DNA from: Paenibacillus sabinae T27
GTDB taxonomy: Bacteria > Bacillota > Bacilli > Paenibacillales > Paenibacillaceae
Direction of reading: 5' to 3'
DNA: 64,000 nucleotides
Assembly: GCF_000612505.1 (NCBI RefSeq)
Contig: NZ_CP004078.1
Location: forward strand, 1,104,001-1,168,000
The translations under genes and the position numbers were made by a program. Positions 35,699-43,871 of this stretch are shown here, one piece after another. Within the stretch, counting starts at the first letter, position 1. Every line of letters starts with the position of its first letter. Under the pieces are notes generated by a model, which saw only the letters and a list, made by a program, of their open reading frames with translations, searched no databases and was not told the origin of the DNA.

Positions 35699-35726
35699 GC
35701 CTTTAACGGCCCTGAACAACGATTCG

Positions 35727-36611
35727 CTACCGAAGGCCGGCGATGACAAGCTCAATCGGCTGCGGGGGCAATTGCTCGATCAGATCCCCCATGACGCGCA
35801 GACGTTCTTCAATATTCAGTAGATGGAATTCCTCAGGGGAGACGTTCCTGATAACCTCGTCCCAAGTAAGCGGCGTCGATACGGTCGCCAGCGGGCGGGC
35901 ACGGGGGGTATAGGGGGCGGCCAGCGTTTTGCCGCGGTAATGCTGGAGGTAATCGAAGTAGATTTTGTCGCCACGCTGTTTCTTCAGCCGCTCCAGTGTG
36001 AACAGCCCGGGATGCTTCTCGGTAACATAACGGCCGACCAGATGCCCGACCTTCCGAAGCTCGTCAAACGTAACTCCCTGCTTGATCGGCACAATAATCT
36101 GCACTCCGGTCGCTCCCGACGTCTTCGGAACCGAGGAGAGCCCGAGGGATTTCAGCACCTCACCGACAATCGCCGTCGCTTCCATAATCCGGGGCTCCAC
36201 CTCGCGGGATGGATCAAGGTCGATCATCCATTCGCAAGGAAGGCTGCTTCCGGCGTAATGAAGCGAAGGATGGAACTCCAGCGCGGCCAGATTGCCGAGC
36301 CAGAGCAGCCCCGGAAGCCCGTCCAGTGAAATATAGTTAATGTCTTCGTGTATAACGGTGCGGATAAAGGGCGGCAGCGGTTCAGGCGCGTTCTTTTGAT
36401 AAAAGGACTTGCCCTCCACTCCATGAGGGTAGCGGATCACTGTCAGGAGCCGGTTCCTCAAATAGCGGAGCAGATAGGGCGAAAGGGCGGCAAGCTTCTC
36501 CAAATAGATGCGCTTGGTGATACTCTGTTCCGGCCACAGCGGCTTGTCGGGATTGGTAATGGTGACCGATTGTCCTTCGATCGTAATGGAGCCTTTGATG
36601 GCGGCTGGCAT
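35727..36611 (-). CDS. ligD: LigD-type NHEJ polymerase (stand-alone)
   Basis: The 294-residue protein matches the polymerase/primase domain of bacterial LigD, an archaeo-eukaryotic-primase fold that fills gaps during non-homologous end joining. It opens with VTITNPDKPLWPEQSITKRIYLEKL and carries the metal-binding DLD in EWMIDLDPSREVEPR, then TSGATGVQIIVPI and RYVTEKHPGLFTLERLKKQRGDKIYFDYLQHYRGKTLAAPYTPRARPLATVSTPLTW in several conserved blocks. It stands as a separate gene, whereas in many bacteria it is fused to the ligase. Start ATG 36611 has GGAGG upstream. It is third in the ku-ligase-polymerase operon. Confidence 0.93.
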   Translation of the reverse strand: MPAAIKGSITIEGQSVTITNPDKPLWPEQSITKRIYLEKLAALSPYLLRYLRNRLLTVIRYPHGVEGKSFYQKNAPEPLPPFIRTVIHEDINYISLDGLPGLLWLGNLAALEFHPSLHYAGSSLPCEWMIDLDPSREVEPRIMEATAIVGEVLKSLGLSSVPKTSGATGVQIIVPIKQGVTFDELRKVGHLVGRYVTEKHPGLFTLERLKKQRGDKIYFDYLQHYRGKTLAAPYTPRARPLATVSTPLTWDEVIRNVSPEEFHLLNIEERLRVMGDLIEQLPPQPIELVIAGLR

Positions 36612-36636
36612 TCGGCATTCCTCCAAAAATGAATAA

Positions 36637-37581
36637 TTAGCGCTTCGGGAGCCGGCACTCCGATGGAGAGAGATTAAGCCTGGCTTGAATGCTGGGGTGG
36701 CGCAGCGTGCCGGAATCGGTCCACTCCAGAAAATGGATCTTGAATACCAGCTCCGGACGAATCCAGAAGGCTCCTTTGACCCGCTGCGGAAGCGAAGCGA
36801 ACGGCATGTCCTCTGCAGCGAGACGGTGTGACAGTGCGGTTAACTCCCGCCAGTCCCTTACCGTCATTTTCCCTGTGCCTGCATGTCCGATATAATGCAG
36901 ACGCCCGTCATCGCCATATAGCCCAAGCAGCACGGCATTGACCGTGCCGTCCCGGAAGGTGACGCCTCCCGCGACGGCATTGAGATCGGAAATGATTTTG
37001 CATTTGAGCCAGCGCTTGTCTTTCCCGCCCGGCGAGTAGACGCTGTTCACATCCTTGCAAACAATGCCTTCAAGCCCTTGTGCGCGAGCGGCCGCGAGCA
37101 GCGCGGTGGGATCGTTGTAGCTCGGCACGGCCTGCACATGCGGATGGGGCCGAAGCATTTCCTCAAGTAGGTTCCGGCGCTCCAAGAACGGCCGATCCAG
37201 TGTCCACACCCCGTTGCAGTATAAAATATCAAATACCATATACAAAATGGGAATTTGCCGGACCGTCGCAGCGATGGCCGATTCTTTCCTTAGGCTGTCG
37301 CGGCGCATCACTTCGTGAAAAGAGGGCTTTCCTTCGCAAAGCGCGATAACCTCGCCGTCCAGGATGGCGGAACCCGCTTTACAGTAGCTCTCCGCTGCGG
37401 CGATTTCCGGGTATTGCTTGGTCCGATAATTTTGGCGCCGGTTAATCAGCTCGGTGGAGCTTCCGTCGTAATAGGAAAGCATGCGGACGCCGTCCCATTT
37501 AATCTGGGCGATCCACTGGTCTCCGGCAGGCGGCCGGTCTGCGATGACCGGCTCAAACGGAACGATGGGCGTCAGTTTCAT
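36637..37581 (-). CDS. ATP-dependent DNA ligase of NHEJ (stand-alone LigD ligase domain)
   Basis: The 314-residue enzyme seals double-strand breaks held by Ku. Catalytic Lys28 lies in IKWDGVR (the KxDG motif I). Motif III is AILDGEVIAL, motif IV is LEGIVCKD and motif V is RWLKCK. A C-terminal OB-fold follows, ending HPSIQARLNLSPSECRLP. Length is that of the ligase domain alone, with no polymerase or phosphoesterase domain. The gene starts 12 bases after ku and ends 25 bases before the polymerase gene, so the operon likely makes a three-piece NHEJ machine. Confidence 0.93.
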   Translation of the reverse strand: MKLTPIVPFEPVIADRPPAGDQWIAQIKWDGVRMLSYYDGSSTELINRRQNYRTKQYPEIAAAESYCKAGSAILDGEVIALCEGKPSFHEVMRRDSLRKESAIAATVRQIPILYMVFDILYCNGVWTLDRPFLERRNLLEEMLRPHPHVQAVPSYNDPTALLAAARAQGLEGIVCKDVNSVYSPGGKDKRWLKCKIISDLNAVAGGVTFRDGTVNAVLLGLYGDDGRLHYIGHAGTGKMTVRDWRELTALSHRLAAEDMPFASLPQRVKGAFWIRPELVFKIHFLEWTDSGTLRHPSIQARLNLSPSECRLPKR

Positions 37582-37593
37582 CGCCGCCCCGCC

Positions 37594-38667
37594 CTAGGAT
37601 ACCGTTTGCTTGTTCTTCGCGCTGCGGCGCTTCGGCTTGGGCGCAATGACAGGCGCCGGGGAAGAAGCCTCAGCTGCTCCGCCTGCCGGCACAGCGCTTC
37701 CGGCTGCCGGAGCGTCCTTAGCTCCGGCGGCCTTCGCCGCAGGCCCGGCGATTCCCGCAGCTGGTTCTCCCGCGCCGGCTCCGCTTTTGTCTGCGGCCGT
37801 GGCCCCGGCAGCTTTCCCAGCGGATTTCTTCCGCCCGCCCGCCGCTTTACGGGGTTTGGCGGCAGGGGTGGTCGCCGGGCTGCCCGGATCGGACGGAATG
37901 TGCTGAACGGCCTCAATGCTCGCTTGGAGCGCGGCCATCAGATCGATGACATTCGTCTCCTGCCTAGCCGGAGCAATGCGGATTTCCTCGCCGGCCACTT
38001 TGCTGGAGATCAGGTCAAGCATCCGCTTGCGGTAATCATCCGTGTATTTACCCGGCTCAAACGGCGTCGACAGCTGAGAGATGAGCAGCTTGGCCATATC
38101 CAGCTCCTTATCGTTCACCGCGCCGGCTTCCGGCAGACTCGGCACCTGGGATACCGGCCGGATCTCATCCGGGTAGAACATCGTCTCGATCGATAAGCAG
38201 TTCTCCAGAACGCGGATCGCGGCCAGGCTGCTTTTGGAGCGGATCGATATTTTGGCGACGCCGATTTTCCCGGTTTGGCGCATCGCCTCCATCAACAGCC
38301 GGTAAGCGCCCGCCCCGGCCTGATCGGGTGACAAATAATACGTTTTTTGAAAATAAATCGGGTCAATTTCCTTCAAATCTACAAAGTCGAGGATCGTAAT
38401 ATTCTTGGTGCTCTCTTCCGTGAGCGCGTCCAGCTCGTCTTTCTCGAAAATAACGAATTTGCCCTTCTCATACTCATAGCCTTTGCCGATTTCCTCCCAG
38501 GCGACCTCCTTGTCGCACACCGGGCATTTGCGCACATAGGACAGAGGGCTGCCGCAAGCTTTATGAATGTAACGCAGGGAGACATCCTTATCCTCGGTGG
38601 CCGAGAACATTTTGACCGGCACATGCACAAGTCCGAAGCTGATGGCGCCTTTCCAAACGGTATGCAT
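37594..38667 (-). CDS. ku: Ku protein with long Ala/Pro/Lys tail
   Basis: Ku dimers encircle broken DNA ends and recruit the NHEJ ligase and polymerase. The N-terminal 260 residues are a typical bacterial Ku core: MHTVWKGAISFGLVHVPVKMFSAT, RYIHKACGSPLSYVRKCPVCDKEV, and DFVDLKEIDPIYFQKTYYLSPDQAG. Then comes a tail of about 95 residues made almost only of Ala, Gly, Pro and Lys, ending KPKRRSAKNKQTVS, which should bind DNA non-specifically like a histone H1-type extension. ATG 38667 sits eight bases after GAGGTG. It is the first gene of the NHEJ operon. Its neighbour on the other side is the spore gene sspH. Confidence 0.95.
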   Translation of the reverse strand: MHTVWKGAISFGLVHVPVKMFSATEDKDVSLRYIHKACGSPLSYVRKCPVCDKEVAWEEIGKGYEYEKGKFVIFEKDELDALTEESTKNITILDFVDLKEIDPIYFQKTYYLSPDQAGAGAYRLLMEAMRQTGKIGVAKISIRSKSSLAAIRVLENCLSIETMFYPDEIRPVSQVPSLPEAGAVNDKELDMAKLLISQLSTPFEPGKYTDDYRKRMLDLISSKVAGEEIRIAPARQETNVIDLMAALQASIEAVQHIPSDPGSPATTPAAKPRKAAGGRKKSAGKAAGATAADKSGAGAGEPAAGIAGPAAKAAGAKDAPAAGSAVPAGGAAEASSPAPVIAPKPKRRSAKNKQTVS

Positions 38668-38934
38668 CGCATAACACCTCATTTTGTGTAGTATTCGGGC
38701 TCTTTCGGGAAGCCCTGCCACGCTTTGAAGATGAAGTTCCCTCGGTATGAATGATCTGAAAAATTCTGCTTTGGCTTAGTATGAACGCCAGCCGTCTTTT
38801 TACACCTTGAAGAAATTCGGTTATGCCGCCCGTCTTGGCTGGAATAGATCGAATCGCTGCCGGGGAAAATAACCCTGCCATGGTTTACGCAAATGGATGG
38901 CATGGCGCGAAGGGGAATGGAGGCGGGAAAATCG

Positions 38935-39117
38935 ATGTTTCCTGAAAGCGGATGGCAGGATCAGGAAGGGGATCCCGAGATCAGCGGGACGGCCGTGAAC
39001 TGGGAAGAGCTTACCGCGCCGCGCTCCGAGGACGAGATTGTTCCCGGAACGGATAATCTGGATGCTGACCGGACGATTGGCGGTCTGGCGCCGGAAGAGC
39101 GGGATGAGCTGAAATAA
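38935..39117 (+). CDS. Small acidic hypothetical protein
   Basis: About 60 residues, very acidic and hydrophilic (NWEELTAPRSEDEIVPGTDNLDADRT), with no membrane segment or known motif. The start is unclear: ATG 38935 has GGAGG at 11 bases, whereas ATG 38917 and 38893 are also in frame. It sits between ku and sspH, divergent from ku. Small acidic proteins of this sort are common near spore genes, but I recognise no family. Confidence 0.5.
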   Translation: MFPESGWQDQEGDPEISGTAVNWEELTAPRSEDEIVPGTDNLDADRTIGGLAPEERDELK

Positions 39118-39198
39118 GGCTCTGAATAAAAACACTGTAATGATAGCGGACAATAGGGCTAGGCATTCAGCATTCTGACAAAAGGGAGGAAGATGACG

Positions 39199-39384
39199 AT
39201 GGATATACAGCGTGCGCAGGATATTTTTGCTTCTAAGGACAACATTGCCGTACATCTGGACGGAGAACCGGTATGGATCGAGCGTGTGGATGCGGCCAAT
39301 GGCATGGCGACCGTCCAGGTCGGTTCGCGTCCAACCGATGTACAGACGGTCGGCGTCGACCGGCTGGAAGAGCAGAAGCGTTAG
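39199..39384 (+). CDS. sspH: H-type small acid-soluble spore protein
   Basis: The 61 residues MDIQRAQDIFASKDNIAVHLDGEPVWIERVD match the SspH family, starting with (M)xxxRAQEI and containing the NVxxxGxPVxI core. H-type SASPs are made in the forespore and are minor spore-core components, unrelated to the DNA-binding alpha/beta SASPs. I prefer ATG 39199, since GGGAGG is nine bases upstream; ATG 39193 would be only three bases away. A bidirectional terminator follows. This gene firmly marks the organism as a spore former. Confidence 0.9.
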   Translation: MDIQRAQDIFASKDNIAVHLDGEPVWIERVDAANGMATVQVGSRPTDVQTVGVDRLEEQKR

Positions 39385-39407
39385 CCGTCTATGTAACCTT
39401 GGCGGTT

Positions 39408-39450
39408 CAAGCAAAAAGCCCGCGCCGAGAACGCGCGGGCTTTTTGCTTG
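39408..39450. terminator. Bidirectional terminator after sspH
   Basis: 18-base perfect arms (39408-39425 and 39433-39450) contain AAAAAGCCCGCGC and GCGCGGGCTTTTT. It lies between convergent sspH and the MFS gene. Confidence 0.92.
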
Positions 39451-39468
39451 CCGAAATGTTCTGCCATG

Positions 39469-40752
39469 TTACTGCCTGATGAACCAGGCGCTGACAACCC
39501 CTGCCGCCGCCATGCCCACACAGATATAGAGCGCTGCGATACCGCTGCCGGCGGCTTCGCTGAAATAGGCAAGGATAGGGGCTGCGACAGCGCCGCCGCC
39601 GTTGCCGAAAATCGTATACATGGAGCTGGACCGGATCGCCGCTTTGGAATCGACCAGTTCGGAAGGCAGCGACCAGAACGGACCGCTGACAATGGATGTT
39701 GAAGCGTACGCCAGAATCAGCATGAAACCGAGCCATTTGATGGAAGTATACGGCACGGCGGCAATCGTGATTACCGAGAGCAAAGCGCCGATTAGCAGGA
39801 CAGGATACCGCCGTCCTTTAAATACAAAGTCCGAAACAATCCCGCCAAGAGGTGCGGTTACGAACGAGACGAAAAAAGTGGCTCCAAGGATCGCGGCCGC
39901 TGTCTTATCCGGAATGTTCAGATCGATGGACAGCAGGCGCGGCAGGAAGGAGCTCAGGCCGTAAATCAGCCAGCCGTTGACAAATACATAGACAGCGGCG
40001 GCCCAGACTCTTGACCGGCGCAGCGCTTCTTTCATTGTTTTGGGCTTGATATACTTTGAATTTCCTGTGGCCGTTCCGGGATTCTGCCCGGAGGCGCCGC
40101 TGCCCCCCAGCAGCTGGTCAATCGAGGACACGCCGGGATAGACCTCATTCAAGCCTTTTACCGTGAAGAACACCACGGCCGCAAGGATCACTCCAGGCAC
40201 GCAGACCATAATCGCGCTGGCCGTCTGCCAGGATATTCCTGAGTCCGTCAACATCGGGCCAACAATGGAGGGAACGGCAAACCCCACGCCTTGAAAGCCG
40301 AACAAAATGCCTGAAGCGATCCCTCTTTGCCGGGTAGGGAACCATACGGAAGTCCCGCCGACGATCGCGCCGATGATCAGCCCGCCCGAGATGCCCTGAA
40401 TGAAGCGCAGCGCCAGTATGCCGAAGTAGCTGTCTCCCGCAACCGGAAATAGCAGAGTAGCGACCGTATCGATCAGAATACCGGCTGTGACGGTTCTACG
40501 TGGGCCCCATTTGGCTCCCCAAGCCCCTCCGATGAGGGGAAAGAGGGTATACGCGATCATGGACGAGGTGATCAGAAGGGTAACCTCCGTCGCCGAAATT
40601 TTCCATCCCCTTTGAATGGTAATTCCGAATACGGAAATCAATTGCAGGCTCATAAAAAAATGGGCAAAAACAATGACATGGACGAATAATACGTACCAGC
40701 GATAGACAGGGGGAGCATCGAGTTTCTTTACAGTAATCGCCAGTTGGCTCAA
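39469..40752 (-). CDS. Major facilitator superfamily transporter
   Basis: The 427-residue membrane protein has about 12 transmembrane helices in two six-helix bundles. The loop 2-3 motif is seen as GGAWGAKWGPRRTVTAGILIDT, and the second half repeats it as GGIVSDFVFKGRRYPVLL. A cytoplasmic loop rich in Gly/Ser/Lys lies in the middle. The family covers drug exporters and organic-acid transporters, and I cannot name the substrate. Translation probably starts at TTG 40752, eight bases after AAGGAGATG. It is divergent from a DMT transporter gene. Confidence 0.85.
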   Translation of the reverse strand: MSQLAITVKKLDAPPVYRWYVLFVHVIVFAHFFMSLQLISVFGITIQRGWKISATEVTLLITSSMIAYTLFPLIGGAWGAKWGPRRTVTAGILIDTVATLLFPVAGDSYFGILALRFIQGISGGLIIGAIVGGTSVWFPTRQRGIASGILFGFQGVGFAVPSIVGPMLTDSGISWQTASAIMVCVPGVILAAVVFFTVKGLNEVYPGVSSIDQLLGGSGASGQNPGTATGNSKYIKPKTMKEALRRSRVWAAAVYVFVNGWLIYGLSSFLPRLLSIDLNIPDKTAAAILGATFFVSFVTAPLGGIVSDFVFKGRRYPVLLIGALLSVITIAAVPYTSIKWLGFMLILAYASTSIVSGPFWSLPSELVDSKAAIRSSSMYTIFGNGGGAVAAPILAYFSEAAGSGIAALYICVGMAAAGVVSAWFIRQ

Positions 40753-40902
40753 ATGCTCATCTCCTTTTCAGCAGTATTCAGCATTATCTTTGAAACGAAT
40801 ATTGAAAAATTTCATTCTCCTTACTCAAATGCTGTTATAATCTTGTTAACCGTTTTGACGGAACTGAAAAACCGGATTACACATAGAAATGAGCTGATTC
40901 AC

Positions 40903-41904
40903 TTGAACTTGAAGCCTCTGCTTTACGGCGTCTGCTCGGCGCTGTTCTTTGCCATCACTTTCGTTCTGAACCGCCGTATGGAGCTGTCCGGGGGAAGCTG
41001 GGCGTGGAGCTCCTCGCTGCGGTATTTTTTCACGCTGCCCTTTCTGCTGGCCCTTGTAGCCGGACGCCGGAGATTGAAGCCGCTCCTTAGGGAAATGGCG
41101 GACAAGCCTTGGCACTGGCTGCTGTGGGGAACAGTTGGCTTCGGGCTGTTCTACGCCCCGATTACCTTCGCGGCAGCATACGCCCCCGGCTGGCTTACGG
41201 CCGGAACATGGCAAATTACGATTATTTCCGGCTCCCTGCTGGCGCCGCTGTTCGTTACCCGGATACAAGGATCTCAAGGATTGATGGTCACAAGGGGCAA
41301 AATCCCGCTTCGCGGACTTGGCCTCTCCCTGATTATTCTCGCTGGCGTTGCGCTGCTTCAGCTGGAACATGCGCAGAGGCTGTCGGCCTCACAGGTGCTG
41401 CTTGGCATCGTACCCGTTCTCATCGCTTCCTTCGCCTATCCGCTCGGCAACCGCAAGACGATGGAGCTGTGCGGCGGCCGGCTGGACGTCTTCCAGCGCA
41501 TTCTTGGAATGACGCTGGCCAGCATGCCTTTCTGGGCGCTGGTCGCGCTGCTCGGCTGGAAGGAGGCGGGCCTTCCTTCGGAAGGACAGCTCGTTCAGTC
41601 TGCGATTGTCGCGCTTTCATCGGGCGTTGTGGCGACGGTTCTGTTCTTCCGGGCCACTGATATGGTCAGACACAGCATGACGGGACTGGCTGCGGTTGAG
41701 GCCACGCAGTCGCTTGAGGTGCTGTTTGCCCTGCTTGGGGAGATGGTCATCCTGTCCGCTCCCGCTCCGGCTGCTATTTCCTGGGCCGGAATTGCCGTTA
41801 TTATTATTGGCATGGTCTTGCACAGCTTATTCTCCCACTCCAAGCCGAAGAAGGAACGCAAGGGGAAGCGGGGCGAAGTGGAGAGCATTTCCGCGGCGCA
41901 GTGA
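40903..41904 (+). CDS. DMT-superfamily transporter, multidrug resistance efflux type
   Basis: About 333 residues with ten transmembrane helices arranged as two EamA-like repeats. LLYGVCSALFFAITFVLNRRMELSGGSWAWSSSLRYFFTLPFL is the conserved start of the bacterial multidrug resistance efflux transporter group (EmrE-like fold). The tail is basic and hydrophilic (SKPKKERKGKR). The frame opens further upstream, but the sequence there is not membrane-like and lacks a ribosome site. TTG 40903 is a tentative start, as is TTG 40909. Substrate is unknown. Confidence 0.75.
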   Translation: MNLKPLLYGVCSALFFAITFVLNRRMELSGGSWAWSSSLRYFFTLPFLLALVAGRRRLKPLLREMADKPWHWLLWGTVGFGLFYAPITFAAAYAPGWLTAGTWQITIISGSLLAPLFVTRIQGSQGLMVTRGKIPLRGLGLSLIILAGVALLQLEHAQRLSASQVLLGIVPVLIASFAYPLGNRKTMELCGGRLDVFQRILGMTLASMPFWALVALLGWKEAGLPSEGQLVQSAIVALSSGVVATVLFFRATDMVRHSMTGLAAVEATQSLEVLFALLGEMVILSAPAPAAISWAGIAVIIIGMVLHSLFSHSKPKKERKGKRGEVESISAAQ

Positions 41905-41927
41905 CAACCTGGTGTCCTGGGGGCGTG

Positions 41928-41956
41928 TTGCGGGAAGGCTGTGGGACCGATATAAT
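41928..41956 (+). promoter_or_regulatory. Sigma-A promoter of the tsaE-tsaB-rimI-tsaD operon
   Basis: TTGCGG (41928-41933) and a perfect TATAAT (41951-41956) are 17 bases apart, about 55 bases before the first gene. Confidence 0.65.
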
Positions 41957-42014
41957 TAAAAGTATTCAAAATTTCGGACGATAGCTGCGGATACGCCGCT
42001 CTGTCAAAGGATGG

Positions 42015-42506
42015 TTGTTGCAGTTGGAAAATAATCCGGAAGCGGTATTTACCTTTCGCTCCCGCAGCCTGCGGGAGACGGAAGCGCTGGCGCAGGAGCT
42101 GGCCTCCGCAGCCGAGCCGGGCTGGGTCATCGGCCTCGACGGCGATTTGGGTGCGGGCAAGACGGCGTTCTCGCAGAGCTTTGCCCGGCATTTGGGCGTT
42201 CAGGGCATTGTCAGCAGTCCTACGTTTACGATTATCAAGGAATATGCGGGCCGAGTCCCGCTGTATCATATGGATGTGTACCGGCTCTCGCTTGAGGAAG
42301 CGGATGAGCTGGGTCTGGACGAATATTTTTTCGGACAAGGAATTTGTTTGGTGGAATGGAGCAGCATTATCGCGGAGATTATGCCTGAGCGGCATATGCA
42401 TATCCGCCTGGAGACGACCGGGCCGGAGGAACGCGTGATTACAGTAGCCGGAACCGGAGAGCCTTATGCGGGCGTCTGCCGCGGACTGATACAGAAGTGG
42501 GGTTAA
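42015..42506 (+). CDS. tsaE: tRNA t6A biosynthesis ATPase TsaE
   Basis: TsaE is the ATPase that drives the TsaB-TsaD complex forming N6-threonylcarbamoyladenosine at position 37 of ANN-reading tRNAs. The 163-residue protein has Walker A GDLGAGKT (43-50), then SPTFTIIKEYAG and HMDVYRL, both family signatures, and an essential Trp in LVEWSSII. Start is TTG 42015 or 42018, just after AAAGGA. It is first in a four-gene operon, seven bases before tsaB. Confidence 0.95.
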   Translation: MLQLENNPEAVFTFRSRSLRETEALAQELASAAEPGWVIGLDGDLGAGKTAFSQSFARHLGVQGIVSSPTFTIIKEYAGRVPLYHMDVYRLSLEEADELGLDEYFFGQGICLVEWSSIIAEIMPERHMHIRLETTGPEERVITVAGTGEPYAGVCRGLIQKWG

Positions 42507-42512
42507 GAAAGA

Positions 42513-43343
42513 ATGACGAGTGCAAAAGAACAGCCGCGCAAGCGGTTTTTGGCGTTGGATACGGCGACGGCAACGCTCGGCGTAGCGGTAACAGAAAGCG
42601 GCAGCGTGGTGCATGAAATCAATGCGTCGGGAGAACGCAACCATTCCGTGCATCTTCTGCCGATCATCGGGGAGGCATTGCGAGCCTCGGGCGGCGCCGA
42701 AATGCTGCAAGGCATCACTGTCGGCGTAGGCCCGGGCTCCTATACGGGAACCCGGATTGCCGTGACGGCGGCCAAGTCGCTGGCGTGGAGCTGGAAGCTT
42801 CCCGTCGCCGGCGTGTCCACCCTTCAGGCGCTGGCCTGGGGCGGCTGGAATGCCGGTACGGGAAGCCCGGAGGACGCCGCCTCAGGCGTCCGGCCCGGAG
42901 AGGGCTTCGGGCCGGACTGGATTGTTCCGCTGCTCGACGCCCGGCGCGGACAGGCTTATACGGCGCTGTTCGCCGCGCAAGGCGGAGACGCGCCTCGGCG
43001 TCTGGCGCCGGACTCGATCCGCCTCATGGCGGATTGGGTGCGGTCACTTGCCGAGCGTCTGGAGGCTGCCAAGGCGCAGGGGGAGTCTCCCCGCCGCCTG
43101 TGGTTTGTCGGCGAGACGGCGGTACATGGCGGCGAGGAATCACTGAAGCCGCTGGAGGGAGCCGCCGAGCTGCACGCTCAGCCTTATGAGCTGGAAGGGC
43201 GCTGGATCGGATTTCTCGGGGAAGCTCGGCATGCGTCGGGGGACACCGACGACGTGCACAGCCTGATCCCGAATTATACGCAGCTTGCGGAAGCGGAAGC
43301 GAATTTGCTTAAAGCCGGCAAAGGGGGCGTGAAATCGAGATGA
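42513..43343 (+). CDS. tsaB: tRNA t6A biosynthesis protein TsaB
   Basis: TsaB is an inactive ASKHA-fold paralogue of TsaD that scaffolds the t6A complex. The 276 residues include FLALDTATATLGVAV, then GVGPGSYTGTRIAVTAAKSLAW, the TsaB hallmark, and DARRGQAYTALF. A Gly/Pro/Asp-rich insertion near 115-135 lengthens the usual 230-residue protein. The stop overlaps the rimI start by four bases, giving translational coupling. Confidence 0.95.
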   Translation: MTSAKEQPRKRFLALDTATATLGVAVTESGSVVHEINASGERNHSVHLLPIIGEALRASGGAEMLQGITVGVGPGSYTGTRIAVTAAKSLAWSWKLPVAGVSTLQALAWGGWNAGTGSPEDAASGVRPGEGFGPDWIVPLLDARRGQAYTALFAAQGGDAPRRLAPDSIRLMADWVRSLAERLEAAKAQGESPRRLWFVGETAVHGGEESLKPLEGAAELHAQPYELEGRWIGFLGEARHASGDTDDVHSLIPNYTQLAEAEANLLKAGKGGVKSR

Positions 43344-43834
43344 TGGAAGCTGAACCGGCAAAAGGGCGGGAAGAAGGCCTTGTTTTTCGGCTCATGAAAG
43401 TGGAGGATATCCCCGATATTCTGGTGATCGAACGGGAAGCCTTTACAATGCCCTGGACGGAGGAAGCCTTCCGCAATGAGCTGACGCATAATCATTTTGC
43501 CAAATATATGGTGATGGAATATGAAGGACGCATTATCGGTTACGCGGGAATGTGGGCGATTGTGGACGAAGCGCATGTGACGAACATTGCCCTGCTTGAG
43601 GAATACCGGGGTCGCAAATGGGGCGAAAGGCTGCTGGATGAGCTGATGAGAACCGCCTCCTATCTCGGGATGAAGTCAATCACGCTGGAAGTGCGGGTAT
43701 CAAACGACATCGCCCAGAATTTGTACCGCAAAAAGGGCTTTCGCCCTGCCGGACTCCGCAAAGGATATTACTCCGACAACCGCGAGGATGCAATGATCAT
43801 GTGGGCGGATCTGCCGTCTTACCTGGAGATATAA
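43340..43834 (+). CDS. rimI: Ribosomal protein S18 N-acetyltransferase
   Basis: RimI is a GNAT enzyme that acetylates the N-terminus of ribosomal protein S18. The 164 residues have the acetyl-CoA loop in LEEYRGRKWGERLLDELM, followed by LEVRVSNDIAQNLYRKKGFRPAGLRKGYYSDNREDAMIMW across the RimI C-terminal pattern. The N-terminal MKVEDIPDILVIEREAF is standard. Its start overlaps tsaB. The tsaB-rimI-tsaD order is widely conserved. A 37-base gap separates it from tsaD. Confidence 0.93.
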   Translation: MMEAEPAKGREEGLVFRLMKVEDIPDILVIEREAFTMPWTEEAFRNELTHNHFAKYMVMEYEGRIIGYAGMWAIVDEAHVTNIALLEEYRGRKWGERLLDELMRTASYLGMKSITLEVRVSNDIAQNLYRKKGFRPAGLRKGYYSDNREDAMIMWADLPSYLEI

Positions 43835-43871
43835 GAGTGAACAGGTTCATGGAAGGAAGAGTGGAATTAAA

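Noticed and set aside
38668..38892. Forespore sigma-G promoter upstream of ku
   Set aside because: CATACTA occurs but no suitable -35 stands at the right distance, so the claim is not supported by the sequence.
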